Shown here in pieces: positions 1 to 10,324 of a stretch of 64,000 nucleotides of DNA. The stretch comes from Tetranychus cinnabarinus (lineage: Eukaryota > Arthropoda > Arachnida > Trombidiformes > Tetranychidae): positions 9,982,001 through 10,046,000 of the forward strand of contig WHVY01000001.1 of NCBI GenBank assembly GCA_022266195.1, written 5' to 3'. The notes below the pieces were generated by a model. The model had not been told where the DNA came from and made no database searches. It saw only the letters and a program-made list of their open reading frames with translations. The position numbers and the translations under genes are program-made. Within the stretch, counting starts at the first letter, position 1, and every line of letters begins with the position of its first letter.

Positions 1-144
1 TCCTTGTCAACTTGTCAACAAAATTTTCATCATAAAAAATTAAAATGTTTCCTTTTTCTCATCATTATTGCCATTTTACTCAACAAAATTTAACTTGACC
101 AGTTTTTACTTTCTACTCAAGAATGTATTTGTTTTTTTATAAAC

Positions 145-514
145 CTAACCTGGAGTCAAATAACGATCATAATCATCGTAATTAGAATAATGATGAAAGT
201 GCTTGTTACACTTTCCAGCTTGATACGATTGAGGCGTTTTGAAATTCATTTTTAGTAAAAGCTGGCAGAGTTTCGCTGTTTCTGGTCTATCCGGACAATT
301 CATGTCAAGTCCAATGGTTAAAATCAATAGTTTGGAGTTAATTTTATCATTCAATTTCAATTCTTTAAACTATTAACTATTGCAAGTCGAATTGATTCAA
401 ATCAGGTTCACGGTGATGACGATGATCTCAATTTTTAGAGAATGAAAAACTCACCAGCATTAATTGTAATTTGCGATGAGGCCGAATCAATCAAATGTTC
501 ATCTCTTTTTCCAC
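145..514 (-). CDS. Possible 3' part of an unidentified spliced gene
   Basis: Two exons can be joined on the minus strand. The upstream one (514..455, 60 nt) is preceded by a pyrimidine-rich acceptor ending TTAATAG and followed by a consensus GTGAGT donor. The downstream one (362..145) starts after a weak TTTAAAG acceptor and ends at TAG. The phases agree (phase 1 out, phase 1 in), giving about 92 residues through the junction with a C-terminus NYDDYDRYLTPG. The protein is not recognised. A possible first exon starts with an ATG near position 738 and would need a weak AAAA/GTTTAA donor. The reading lies just downstream of the CCDC86-type gene on the same strand. It could equally be chance open frame in AT-rich DNA; only transcript data would decide. 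Confidence 0.3.
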
Positions 515-947
515 CTATTAATGTTGAGGTTAAAAGAGGGTAGGATAAGGTTGCAAATGATAAAGGTGTACAGTTAATTATTAATAGCTAAAGTTGAATT
601 GATGATTTTTTTTGGTCAACTTTTCAAGGCTTAAGGTTGATATTTCAGTCGTGTTAACCAACATTTTAAACTTTTATTAATATTAATAAATGCCACCATG
701 ACGTTGTAATTATCCAAATTTAATTTGCTTTGATCCATTTCTGCATCTTTCAAGAACTCTTAAATATCTCTTATTAATTTTCGAGTGTATGTTTAGTTAA
801 TTCATGCCTCTATGATACATTCAATTCAAGTCACTTTTATAATAATAGAAATCAAATTATTTGGTCAATATTTTATTTATCACTTTTTCGGCAAGTTCAT
901 GAAAAATCGAATATTCGATAGATTCAAAAAGTATAGTTTTACAATAA

Positions 948-1013
948 TCATGCTTTGCGGATCCTTTTGAGTTGTTTCTTGGTCATTCTTCTAATCTTGC
1001 TTGTATTTTTTAT
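948..1013 (-). CDS. CCDC86/Cgr1 domain terminal exon
   Basis: Begins after acceptor TTTATTTAG and encodes IKNTSKIRRMTKKQLKRIRK plus a final Ala before TGA at 950..948. This is the family's conserved C-terminal block (VIxNPxKLKRxKKKQLRxI). The human protein continues a little further; here the protein stops directly after the basic block. Confidence 0.8.
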   Translation of the reverse strand: MKNTSKIRRMTKKQLKRIRKA

Positions 1014-4000
1014 CTAAATAAATAAAAAGACAACAAAATCGAAGATTTGTCGGAAAAAGAAAAGAAAGAAATAATATTGAAATTAATTTGGGTGTTATAT
1101 AAACGCGATATAATAATTAATTGTGATAAAAATAAAAAATTTCAACTACTTACCGGTTCTACTACCTCAGCTTTGCGTTGGTTTTCCTCCTTGAGTTTTC
1201 TAGCCTCTTGTCGACGTCGTCGCGTTTCCTGAAGATGACACAATAAAAATAAGAAAAGACGAGATTTAATAAGCTGAATAAGAATTGATGCTAACGATTA
1301 CGATAATAATAGGAGACAATTGAATAAATGGACAATAGAAATTATAACAACCTCCAACTTTTGTTGGCGACGTGCTTTAAACTTATCATCTTGTTCTTTG
1401 ATTGCTTTTCGCTCCGCTTTTAATTTCATCTTCTCTTGCCAAGTGCTACGAACCAAGCTCTTTTTAATTGAACTAAATCTCTTCTTTTTGTTACTAAATT
1501 TCCATAAATAAAGGTTAAAGTAAATCATCAAATGATGGGTCAGGGATCAAGGAAGAAAAACAAAATAGAAATAGAGAAATGTCATTAAATAAAGTAAAAA
1601 AAATAAAATGATGTAATAGAGATTAAGGTAATGATAGTGAGGATTATGAAGAGATGAAAATGAAGAGGTGAAAATGAGGATGAAATATTACAGTAAAACG
1701 GTGCGAGCAAAGCAATCGACAGCAAGGTTAAACACACTCACAGAAAGTTGGAAGAAGTTGTCTCCTAAAAGTAAACTATTTCTCTTAGTTACGTTTAGAG
1801 CTGTAAAAGATAAACAATAGTTAAAAAATCATTCAAAATAGTTATTTAGTTATCAAAATAAACAATTATTCAAACGTAATAATCGCATGTAAACTTACGA
1901 GTTACAATATAAAAATAATAGTTCATCGTTGACTTGTTGGGTTGGATGGAGTTTGAATTTTTCCAGTGAAGTTACAGAGGCTGGAATGGATAGAATCCAT
2001 TTAGCAAGGCGAGAAAGCTTTGGAAAATCATTTTGATGTTCTTTCCACCATTGAAGAAGATTACTTTCACTGCATGAAGTTAACATGGCTGTTACATACT
2101 TTTCAATCTCATCTACTCCATCTACAGCGTTATCTTCCCAATCAGAGAAATCAGATCTTGCTCTTTTGACAACCGATACAAATCCCTCTTCATGAGGCAA
2201 TCGAGTTTCAATGTAGCTGCGTACTTGTGTATGAACTTCATCTCGTTCTTCTACACTTAACATTTTAAGATAACGGAAATTTGGCCACAAAAAGGTGGCG
2301 ATTTTGTGAAGATTGTGTAGATTAAAATGTTGCTCTAATCCAAGTTTGAGAAAATTTTTAATTGATCCAAGGAATGGCGTTTCATCTGAAATATCATTTG
2401 TACTTGTTGGTGTAAATGCGGCTGATGGTGAAGAATTATCGGTGGGTATTAATGGTGACGTTGATGACGTTGATGTTATTGATGAATTTAATGTTGATGC
2501 AGATGTTGATGGTACAGATGCTGATACGATTGAGGTTGCATTTAAAACTTTTAAAAGCTTGTGATACCACAAAAGAACGTGGTTTAAAGTAGGGTATTTA
2601 TTACATTGTCGTAGTTCAATTGACGCTTCCTTGAAAATGATTAAAAGATCTACAATATTTTTGATTAGATCAAAGTCAAGTTGCTTAGAATCTTGCATTT
2701 CGAAATTATCCTTATTGATCAATACTGTATTCATTAATTCCCATTTATAGATCCAAGCTACATTTGCTGTTAACGGATCAAGCTTGATTTCAGCTTTCAA
2801 CTCGGAGCAAATAATACGACAGCTTTCAACTATATCAGAAATCATTTCATCGTTAAAAATGGTGGTCTCAATAAGTTGATCAATGGTATGTGCTATTGAA
2901 GGTAAACAAATGTTTACTCCGTCAAAAAGTCCACCTCTAGAGACAAATGTAAATTTGGCTAATCGTTCTTCCTCATTGAGACCATAATCATTAAGAGCAG
3001 AAGTGATAAACAAGTTAATGTCTTCATTGCTAACGGTGGCGCTTAAAATTGATTCAACTAGTTGCCAGTCTTTGTTTATGTAATAAGCAGACAAAATACA
3101 AAGGGCGCCTTGAGTGTCACAAACCAATGCACCACCCATATTTTGTGATATTTCATTGTCCAGTTGAATACGAATGGTTTCTTTAACTTGGGAATAATGT
3201 TGATTCATATGAAGTTGGAGCTGACCAACATCAGGCAAAATTAGAGTTGACTTGTACTGTCCATATTGTGATCCTAAGCTGACCAAACTTTGAGCGAGAC
3301 GTTTGAATGATTCACTAGCAACGGCTTCAAGACCCACTAATTCACTATAGCAAAATTGAATGACTTTTTCTCTGAAATCGGATTTGGCATTGACAATTTT
3401 AGGAGAAACACCTTGAGGAATCATATTTTTAGATATAATAGGGGTTGTTGGTGGGCCCATAGATAATTTAGAAGTAGTTATGACGGATCGAGTTGGAGAT
3501 TGTTGATTGGAAGAAGGTGATGATACTTTTATGCTATTTGTTGATGGATTATATGATACAATTTGCACAACAGCAGAATCGATCTCGGACTCACTTTCAT
3601 TAGATAGGATCATTGATGATTGAGTATTTGAGTTCTCTGCTGGACAGTTGGGTATATGTTTCCTAAGAACAGCGGGGATAGATTTTGGGTCCGTAGCACG
3701 AATTATGTTTTTACATTGTTTACATCTTACATAACCAAGGACTGTGCTTGATGTTGGATCAATGATCTCTTCGAAAATATCCCAAATAGGAGTTGCTCGA
3801 CTTTTTGGTTTCATGCGAAATAAAAGACTCGATGTATCGATGGGTGATGCATTTTTACGAGCTATATCTTTGGATTTACAAGAGTGTCCAGTTATGCTAC
3901 GTACATCACGTTTTATCAATGCTTTACACTCTTTACATGAAAGGTATCCAATTGATTCTGAGGTAAGTGCGTCCTTAACTTCATTGAACTTCTCATAAAC

Positions 4001-5043
4001 CAATGGCCAGCTTATAAAGGAAAGATCATCTCCAGCTCCAACAGTAAAGCTATTGGGTCCTCTTTTTATCGACGGAGTAGTAGGCGATGATGATGATGAT
4101 GACGGCGATGACTGTGAAACTCCTGATAAACATTTTTTACTATAAGTTTTCAATTTAGTTCCATTAGGAAGAAAGGCGTAAGACGAATCATTGTTACCTG
4201 ATCCTCCTCCTGCTAGATCAGAAGAATGTGAATTGGCAAAGCAAGGGTGGCGTCTCATATGAGAAGTACCCGTGATTTGGCCGTGATATCGAGTCATAAA
4301 ATGACACATTTTACATCTCACGATGCCAGTGAATTCTTGGGTTTCTACATAAGCTATTTCTTCAAAAAGGGACCAAACTTCGGATGAGGCATGTGAAGTT
4401 CGCATACGAGTGAAACATTCCCCTGAGTTCAATTTGGCCAGAATAACAGGGATCTCTGGGAAAGTCCTGGAATTATTCATGTTTATTCATAATTCAAAAA
4501 GGATAATTGTAAGAAAAATTTTTTAAAAGAAGGCTCAAACGACTAAAGTATCGCAAGATAAAAGAAAAGCATCTATCCAATGCGATGAATGCAAAAACTG
4601 CAGGGACAGAAAACATGAGAAAGCTGAAAACATAGAATTTCAATTTTTGAAAATAAATAACAGCAATATTCAAATAAAACATTAATGCTAACAATGAAAT
4701 GAAAAAAACCACGCGGATAGAAAGAAATCAATAAAAATGAAAGTGCTGTGAAAGTGAAAATCAACCTTGCATTGATTAGCTTTGCTCCAATTAAAAATGA
4801 TGAAATATTCAAAAAAAACTATCTGTCCCATTAAACCGGACTGTTAAAGACAAATAAATATCGAACTTACGCCGCCATAGTTCTAGGACTTGTTATCGGT
4901 CTACCAACTTTACCGCCCGTTTTCTTGCGGGTAGGGATAGCTTCAACTATGGCTTCTGGAATGGTAACTTGCGCTGCATCTTCTTCTACAATTACTTCAC
5001 CCGTATTCGGATCAGTAATATCATCAACCTTATCCATTTCCAT
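948..5043 (-). CDS. hAT/BED transposase-derived - CCDC86/Cgr1 chimeric gene (whole coding span)
   Basis: Coding exons read 5043..4871, 4466..1899, 1493..1352, 1228..1154 and 1013..948, totalling 3024 nt or 1007 residues. Junction phases are 2, 2, 0 and 0 and all agree, and no stop occurs until TGA at 950..948. Residues 1-57 are an acidic then basic leader ending GGKVGRPITSPRT. Residues 58-913 carry three BED-like zinc fingers and a degenerate hAT transposase body. Residues 914-1007 are a lysine/arginine-rich CCDC86/Cgr1 domain with landmarks KKKRFSSIKK, STWQEKMKLKAERK, QRKAEVVEP and MTKKQLKRIRK. Cgr1/CCDC86 proteins are nucleolar and act in large-subunit rRNA processing. Exon 1 is also in phase with the 1493..1352 exon, so skipping the 2568-nt exon would give a 151-residue protein close to fungal Cgr1 in size. 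The chimera is inferred from splice sites and phase; the individual domains are seen directly. Confidence 0.72.
1154..1228 (-). CDS. CCDC86/Cgr1 domain exon (middle part)
   Basis: 75 nt between acceptor CATCTTCAG and consensus donor GTAAGT, phase 0 at both ends. It encodes 25 residues, ETRRRRQEARKLKEENQRKA then EVVEP. The QRKAEVV motif corresponds to the NERKAE(V/I)VQ signature of CCDC86/Cgr1 proteins, normally in a charged helix. Confidence 0.8.
1352..1493 (-). CDS. CCDC86/Cgr1 domain exon (first part)
   Basis: Runs from an acceptor ATTTAG to a moderate donor GAG/GTTGTT. It encodes NKKKRFSSIKKSLVRSTWQE and continues with KMKLKAERKAIKEQDDKFKA. This matches the conserved start of CCDC86/Cgr1, where KKRFS is followed by a TSW/STW-xxKM motif. 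It enters in phase 2, compatible with both exon 1 and the large BED/hAT exon. Confidence 0.8.
1899..4466 (-). CDS. Large internal exon: three BED zinc fingers plus hAT transposase-derived domain
   Basis: A single open frame of 856 codons. Finger 1 uses CKMC and HMRRH, finger 2 CKEC with H/C, and finger 3 CKQC with a final HIPNC; each is preceded by a WxxFEEI- or WPLVYEKF-like aromatic segment typical of BED fingers (chimera residues about 85-132, 205-255, 280-332). Ser/Thr-rich linkers follow. The C-terminal part resembles hAT transposases, with an AYYINKDWQLVESIL stretch and an hATC-like end (WWKEHQNDFPKLSRLAKWIL, then SIPAS). The usual DNxxN motif reads SRGG here and the ER-FS segment after SIPAS is shortened, so it is probably not an active transposase. 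The apparent stop TAA at 1897..1895 is the inside of a consensus donor, GTAAGTTT. An ATG at 4480 would allow a stand-alone 861-residue protein, but the acceptor TTCCAG at 4467 makes an internal exon likelier. Confidence 0.8.
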
Positions 5044-5060
5044 TAGATACCCTTCTTATC
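4871..5060 (-). CDS. First coding exon of the hAT/BED-CCDC86 gene
   Basis: The acceptor is excellent (TTTTTTGTGTTTCATAG, ending at 5061) and the donor is consensus GTAAGT from 4870. The ATG at 5043 is preceded by an in-frame TAA inside the same exon, which fixes the start. It encodes 57 residues plus two bases: an acidic N-terminus (MEMDKVDDITDPNTGEVIVE) and then a basic GGKVGRP segment resembling a short AT-hook-like patch. The exon leaves in phase 2. Confidence 0.75.
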
Positions 5061-5191
5061 CTATGAAACACAAAAAAGTAGCAGAATATTAGAAAGAAAA
5101 GATAGACAAAACCGATAAAATGGTGAAGACATTAAGAGCTAAGTGAATAATTATGATATAGGCGGTGATAGGCGCGATTAATCAAACTTAC

Positions 5192-5225
5192 CTTAGGACC
5201 AAAATTGCCACGAACTACGAATGAT
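5192..5225 (-). promoter_or_regulatory. Probable 5' UTR exon end of the hAT/BED-CCDC86 gene
   Basis: A consensus donor CTAAG/GTAAGT sits at 5192/5191. It pairs with the strong acceptor ending at 5061, giving a 131-nt intron in the leader. The transcription start cannot be fixed; the upper coordinate given is nominal. Confidence 0.5.
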
Positions 5226-5683
5226 ATAAACACTAATTAAATTAAAAAAACGAAAATTTAATTTAGGTAAATAGAGAAAAAGATTAACCGGAATTTGGTT
5301 CTTAACCGGAATTCAATCCGAACGTGTTTTTTGATTTGAAAAAAACTAAACCAGTAACCATGCACGATAGATGGCATTACCGTCTATAATTTTTCTGTTT
5401 AAATAGACTTTCTGGTTATTTTGCGAGCCAAAAATGGTTAACCAGTAACTTTTCAATATTTTCATAATTTTAATTGTGCACTTCTGTTTACCTTTTGAAA
5501 TTAGTGGTTAATTAAGCTTTTTTTGTTGGCCAAAGTTTTGATTGAGTGCTAATTTAAGCGACAGAGTCATTAAAAGTAAAAAAATCTTTCGGGTTTAGAT
5601 TGGTTGGAATAATGTTGGTAATTAATAACTGGTAATTGGTTTAAAATTTTTATCGCAAAGATGAATCTGGATACAGTTTCATG
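5226..5683. other. Intergenic region between divergent genes
   Basis: AT-rich sequence between the minus-strand chimera gene and the TLX-derived repeat. It contains repeated AACCGGAATT and AACCAGTAAC words. No open frame, RNA gene or core promoter motif stands out. Confidence 0.4.
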
Positions 5684-6480
5684 GATCAACATCATTCTTC
5701 CCTTTCAGATGGAGCCTCACATTTAGCTTTATTGGGTTGTGGTAACCCAATATCAGAATATCTTCAACCACCTTCATCAATGGTTTCACAAATTTGTTGA
5801 ACAACTCGCATTATAAAAGACTCATATAATTTAATTGTATTACCATCTTCATCATCTTCATTCTCATCATTAACAACAAAAAACGAGATTTCAATGTTTC
5901 TTCTTATTATCGCTTCAACTCCTACTCCAGCTTAGTGTAAAAATATTGGCAAAATTAATTTTACTCTAAGCTTTACTTATCATTAAAAATATAAAAGTAA
6001 AGCCTAAATTAACATCTCGTTACAATCCTTTTTGACTAAAAAAAGACAAAAATCCATTTAAATTGTTCGCCATTCAATTCTAGTCTCTATTTAATTCATC
6101 TTTTGCCCTCATTTATCCTTGTTTTAATCATTCAATATCAATTTTATCATCCAATAATTCATAATCAACATGTTCCTTCATTTCTTTATGTGACTTACTA
6201 TTAAAGGTGCTTTGTTCCTTCATTCACAATCAATTCATTAACCGTTCATTTCCAGGTTCACACTCAAATTATTTTCCATCATTGTAACAATCAACAAAAT
6301 CAGTAAACAGTTTCTCCAAATGTTGATTTAAATCAAATAAATGCAATATTTAGATGAAGATGAAAACTTGTTTTTCGACTTCTCTTCGAGAACCACTTTT
6401 CGACTGTAATTTACTTTGAAAAGTGACATTTAATTCAACCAATTTGACCACAAATTGATAAACTAATGCATAAAAACATG
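5684..6480 (+). pseudogene. Duplicated 3' end of the TLX gene (C-terminal codons plus 3' UTR)
   Basis: This segment is almost identical to 10,199-11,159, the end of TLX exon 3 and its 3' UTR. The coding part repeats the final ~40 codons, ending ISEYLQPPSSMVSQIC and TGA, with one visible amino-acid change (Ala to Asp after the TTCCCTTTCAG tract). The 3' UTR, including the AATAAA region, is also copied. It lacks about 185 bp present in the downstream copy (about 10,871-11,055). It has no homeobox or start codon and lies upstream of TLX exon 1, so it is a fragment rather than a working exon of that gene. Confidence 0.9.
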
Positions 6481-7139
6481 AAAACAAGAATTACATTATA
6501 TAACAACAAAATTTAACAGCATTAATAATAATAATAAATACAATCGTAAAGGTAAGAGGAGTGAACAATTTAAAGATAAATGCGCAAAGGCAAAAGGTGA
6601 AAGCGATACAGTTTTGTGCAGTAAAGTAACACACAGCCCAAGTCCATCCCAATTGTATTCATCAACATCTTGAATCCCTCCTTGAAACAAGTTAATCTCT
6701 TGGCTGTTCAACTCCTCCTTGAGGAGGAATGAAAACGTATAACTTATAGGATAAATTGATAACTGGTAATTATGATGATCATCAGTTAGCTGAGGATAAC
6801 AAGTTTAATGTTGAGAGGAAACAGAGAGTAGCAAAGTGATTGTTCAAGTGTTAACATAAGTTGTTCAAGACTAAAAGTGGACTTGTTGTTGATTATTGGT
6901 TTTTACGGCCTGCTTTGCTTTTGAGGTAAAAAAACTGTTTTTTTCAACCACTTTTTACAACTTTCCCAAAGTGGATAAGTGAAGAAATCAAGAATTAAAC
7001 AATTTCATTTTCTCCATCAACGATTAACGTGTTTGTTTTCGGTTACGACGTCGTCTTTACTTTTTTGATTGTTATTGTCATTTGTTGTTTGTGACTTTGT
7101 GTACCATTGCAAGGATTACCATTTTACTCAAAACTAATC
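6481..7139 (+). other. TLX upstream region and probable 5' UTR
   Basis: No competing gene is visible here. Sequence directly before the ATG at 7140 is T-rich. A short CTCCTC-CTT-GAGGAG palindrome occurs near 6712. The transcription start is not identifiable. Confidence 0.4.
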
Positions 7140-7803
7140 ATGTCAACATCATCTCATTCTGATTCCGAGAATTCATCTGATACAACAATTACCATCAGTA
7201 ATAACAGTAGAAACAGTAAAGTTAAATCACCGCCAATCAAGGTGGAAAGTAAAAAGGAATTATCCTTTGGAATCGACAAGTTGATTAATAGAAGTTCCAA
7301 TAACAGTGATTTAGACGGGATTAGTGATTCCAACAATAATAGCATTAGACATAACCGTTTACTATCACCATCCTCAAATGATGCTGAAGACAATAATGGA
7401 AATGGTTCAACAAGATCAACACCATCTGAAACCAATCATCACCTTAATTCCCATCACCAACAGCAACAACAAAATAATTTGGTTCGTTCCATGAATGTTA
7501 TGCTTTATGAAGGTGCTTTTAGATCGTTTCTTGCCTCAAATCATCACGATTCACCACATAATTATCTTTCCTCAGCTGGATCCAAATTTGATCCTCTTCG
7601 TGTTTGTAATACACTTTTACCAGCTGACCAGATTGGTTCCTATCATCCTCATGCCCATCACCATCATCATCCTCTTTCTCAACACCACCATCTCAATGAT
7701 TCTGAACCACGAATAAGTCCATCATCCTATTATGATTCCAATAATAAAGAAACTAACGACAGTTTAAATGGTTCAGTGTCATTAACAAACGGACCAACAA
7801 CAA
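7140..7803 (+). CDS. C15/TLX: TLX exon 1 (eh1 motif, His/Gln-rich N-terminus)
   Basis: Starts at the first ATG of the frame and ends at donor AA/GTGAGT in phase 1. Low-complexity Asn/Ser and His runs dominate, as is common in arthropod homeobox N-termini. Confidence 0.9.
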
Positions 7804-10324
7804 GTGAGTATAATCATAATTAAACAATTACCAAGCAAAGTGTAGCTGTGATGAAATGAAAAAAAGCGCTAAAGCCACTTACTAATAATTGGTCTTTTTT
7901 ACCCTTCAACCATAATCGACAGTTTCATTGCCTTTAGTCCATGGATTACCGCCTTTACCACCTAGAAGGATAGGTCATCCATACCAGAATCGGACACCAC
8001 CAAAGCGTAAAAAACCACGAACTTCATTCACTCGGATACAAATTAATGAATTGGAGAAAAAATTTACAAGCCATAAATATTTAGCCTCAGCTGAAAGAGC
8101 AACTCTAGCAAAACAATTAAAAATGACTGATGCTCAAGTTAAAACCTGGTTTCAAAATAGGCGAACTAAGTGGAGGTAAATTTAAATTTTAATTAATCCA
8201 TTCAAAATCAAATTCCCAATTCAATTAAATATTCACATAAAATGAGATAATTACCCAAAAAACTGTTAGTAAACCAGACTAACCAGAAAAAAGTGCAAAA
8301 AAGCAAATAAAACAACTTGAGTTCAACATGAGAAAACTCACTCAAAATTATCGTTTCATCTCAAATAACTGATATCTTTATTAATAATTTAAGCTCTTAA
8401 TCAATTAATGGTCAAAATCATTTAATATTACAGCTTTTAATGAGGTAAACAGTCAATTAAACTCTTAAATGATTACAAACATTAAGTAAAACATAAAACA
8501 AAACAACAAAAATCAGGGAATGCCGAAGGAAAAACATAAATGAAAAGGCAAAAACAAATGAGCTGCAATACAATTGAAAGCAATTAACCTTTTAAATGAT
8601 GATTATTTTGAAGATACTGAGTATATAATAAAATTTAAAATAATAAAAATGATAATCAACAATTAATGATGCAGTTAAACAGTTAACAGTGACAATGACT
8701 TGAAGAAATGAAGGAAACAATGTTTTTAATGTTAAACAATCAACATGATCAACATGATTTAATAATTGCAATAGCAAACAAAAGAAAGCAATTTAGATAA
8801 TGATCAACAACAGTGTTAATTGTCAAATTTAAATCAATTTGATGATCAGGCAAGATTGAAGGTTAACATTGAGCAAAATGTTATGAATGGTAATCAAATA
8901 ATGATTATAGCATCATAATAATGGAAACAATAAAGATGATGAAAATGATGTTGAAGAGATGAAAAGATTATCTTGGTTAAAATGTATTATTAAGACACAT
9001 TTAGCTTTGTATTTCAACTGGGAATGATGTTGCCCTTTAGCAAGTCACTGTAAAAGCTTACGAGTTAATCTGTTGTGCTTAAGTTGACTTATTTATCCCA
9101 GTCTAACCCTGTTATTACAAGATGAAACAAAATATCAATTTGTGCAAAACAAAAGGTAATGATAATCCAAGACAAAGTGTATAGTTAAGTTGAAAATAAA
9201 TGCCCAGCTTAAGGATAACGGGGAAACAATGGCAACAGCAGAAGCCAAAAAGTACGGTCATTTTAATGGTTAGTGATTAGTGTGACCAGGTTAAATTGCT
9301 AGTCAAAGATGATCAAATCTGGCAGATAATGTCAAAAGTTGGAAACAAAAAGCAAATTGAAAAATGATTACAATTGTTGTTATAATCAGTTTGACAAGAA
9401 AAGATTTGCTTTATTCTCAAGTTAAATCTAGATAATTCAACCTTAATCCTTCATGTATTTGCTGTTGAGGATACATTGTAATACTAAAGTTGTTCATTTG
9501 GTGAAATTAAATTCCCACTTGAGACAATTTACTTTTGAACAAGTTGACAGCAATTACACAAGGCAGAGTTTATTAATTTGTATTGGGTAATGAAAGTGAA
9601 TGAGGGAAGAGATTCAATAGAGATTTGAAATTTTCTCAGGAATCTGGTTTATTGATCTTTACTGATATCGTCTTTTGTATGTGTTTACAGACGTCAATCA
9701 GCCGAGGAAAAGGAAGCTGAACGGCAAGCAGCCAACCGTTTGATTATGTCATTTCATGCTGAAGCCAATGGTGGACCCAAGGGTTCCCTTTACGGTGGAC
9801 TAAATGGTCCCGATGGGCCTGTTGTCCCACTACTATCAACATCAAGTCATCCTCATGGGTCACACTCTCATCAGGCTGGTTCACTGTTACCCAATGGATC
9901 AACCTCAGGATCGGTACAGTCACCCTCATCAGCCTCATCTCCTTCAACCACGTCAATCTCATTGCATCATCATCCTGTTCATGGCCACCCAAACCATCAT
10001 AACTCTGACCGTTCAAAGGCAACCTCTGCTTACCTTTCAAGTTTACCCTTGAATGCACTGAAAAACCTTCAACCCTGGTCAGCTGCAGCAGCGGCCGCAG
10101 TTGCAGCAGCAGCATCAGCTTCATCTTCATCTTCAACCTCTTCATCTGGCTCATCGTCGGCCGATTCACCAGCTCACCTTAATCACCTCAACCATCTTAA
10201 TCAACATCATCATCATCATCCTTCCCTTTCAGCTGGAGCCTCACATTTAGCTTTATTGGGTTGTGGTAATCCAATATCAGAATATCTTCAACCACCTTCA
10301 TCAATGGTTTCACAAATTTGTTGA
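7140..10324 (+). CDS. C15/TLX: TLX / C15 (clawless)-class homeobox transcription factor
   Basis: Three exons: 7140..7803, 7938..8175 and 9691..10324; 1536 nt, 511 residues. A Groucho-binding eh1-type motif FGIDKLI lies at residues 43-49. The homeodomain is about residues 245-304, preceded by the TLX hallmark RRIGHPYQNRTPPK. Helix 3 reads QVKTWFQNRRTKWR; Thr at homeodomain position 47 is diagnostic of the TLX/HOX11 family. It is followed by the family's AEEKEAERQAANRL. The long tail has Ala, Ser and His runs and ends SSMVSQIC. TLX/C15 proteins are nuclear DNA-binding regulators of neuronal and appendage patterning. The second intron splits homeodomain codon 57. The exons join in phases 1 and 2 without stops. 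Confidence 0.95.
7938..8175 (+). CDS. C15/TLX: TLX exon 2 (most of the homeodomain)
   Basis: Bounded by acceptor TTGCCTTTAG and donor AG/GTAAAT. Enters in phase 1 and leaves in phase 2. Contains the PYQNRTPP linker and homeodomain positions 1-56. Confidence 0.93.
8176..9690 (+). other. TLX intron 2
   Basis: 1515-bp AT-rich intron interrupting the homeobox. No nested gene, RNA or transposon end was recognised. Confidence 0.8.
9691..10324 (+). CDS. C15/TLX: TLX exon 3 (end of homeodomain and C-terminus)
   Basis: Begins after acceptor TGTGTTTACAG with RRQSAEEKEAERQAANRL and ends at TGA 10,322-10,324. An interrupted alanine run (about 10,081-10,115), a serine run and a His run follow. The last ~40 codons also occur in the copy at 5.7 kb. 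Confidence 0.93.

Noticed and set aside
1895..4480. Stand-alone 861-residue BED/hAT gene
   Set aside because: Both ends coincide with phase-matched splice sites; a stand-alone gene remains possible but is the weaker reading.
9744..10169. 141-codon frame antisense to TLX exon 3
   Set aside because: Shadow of the TLX coding sequence, produced by its repeat-rich composition.
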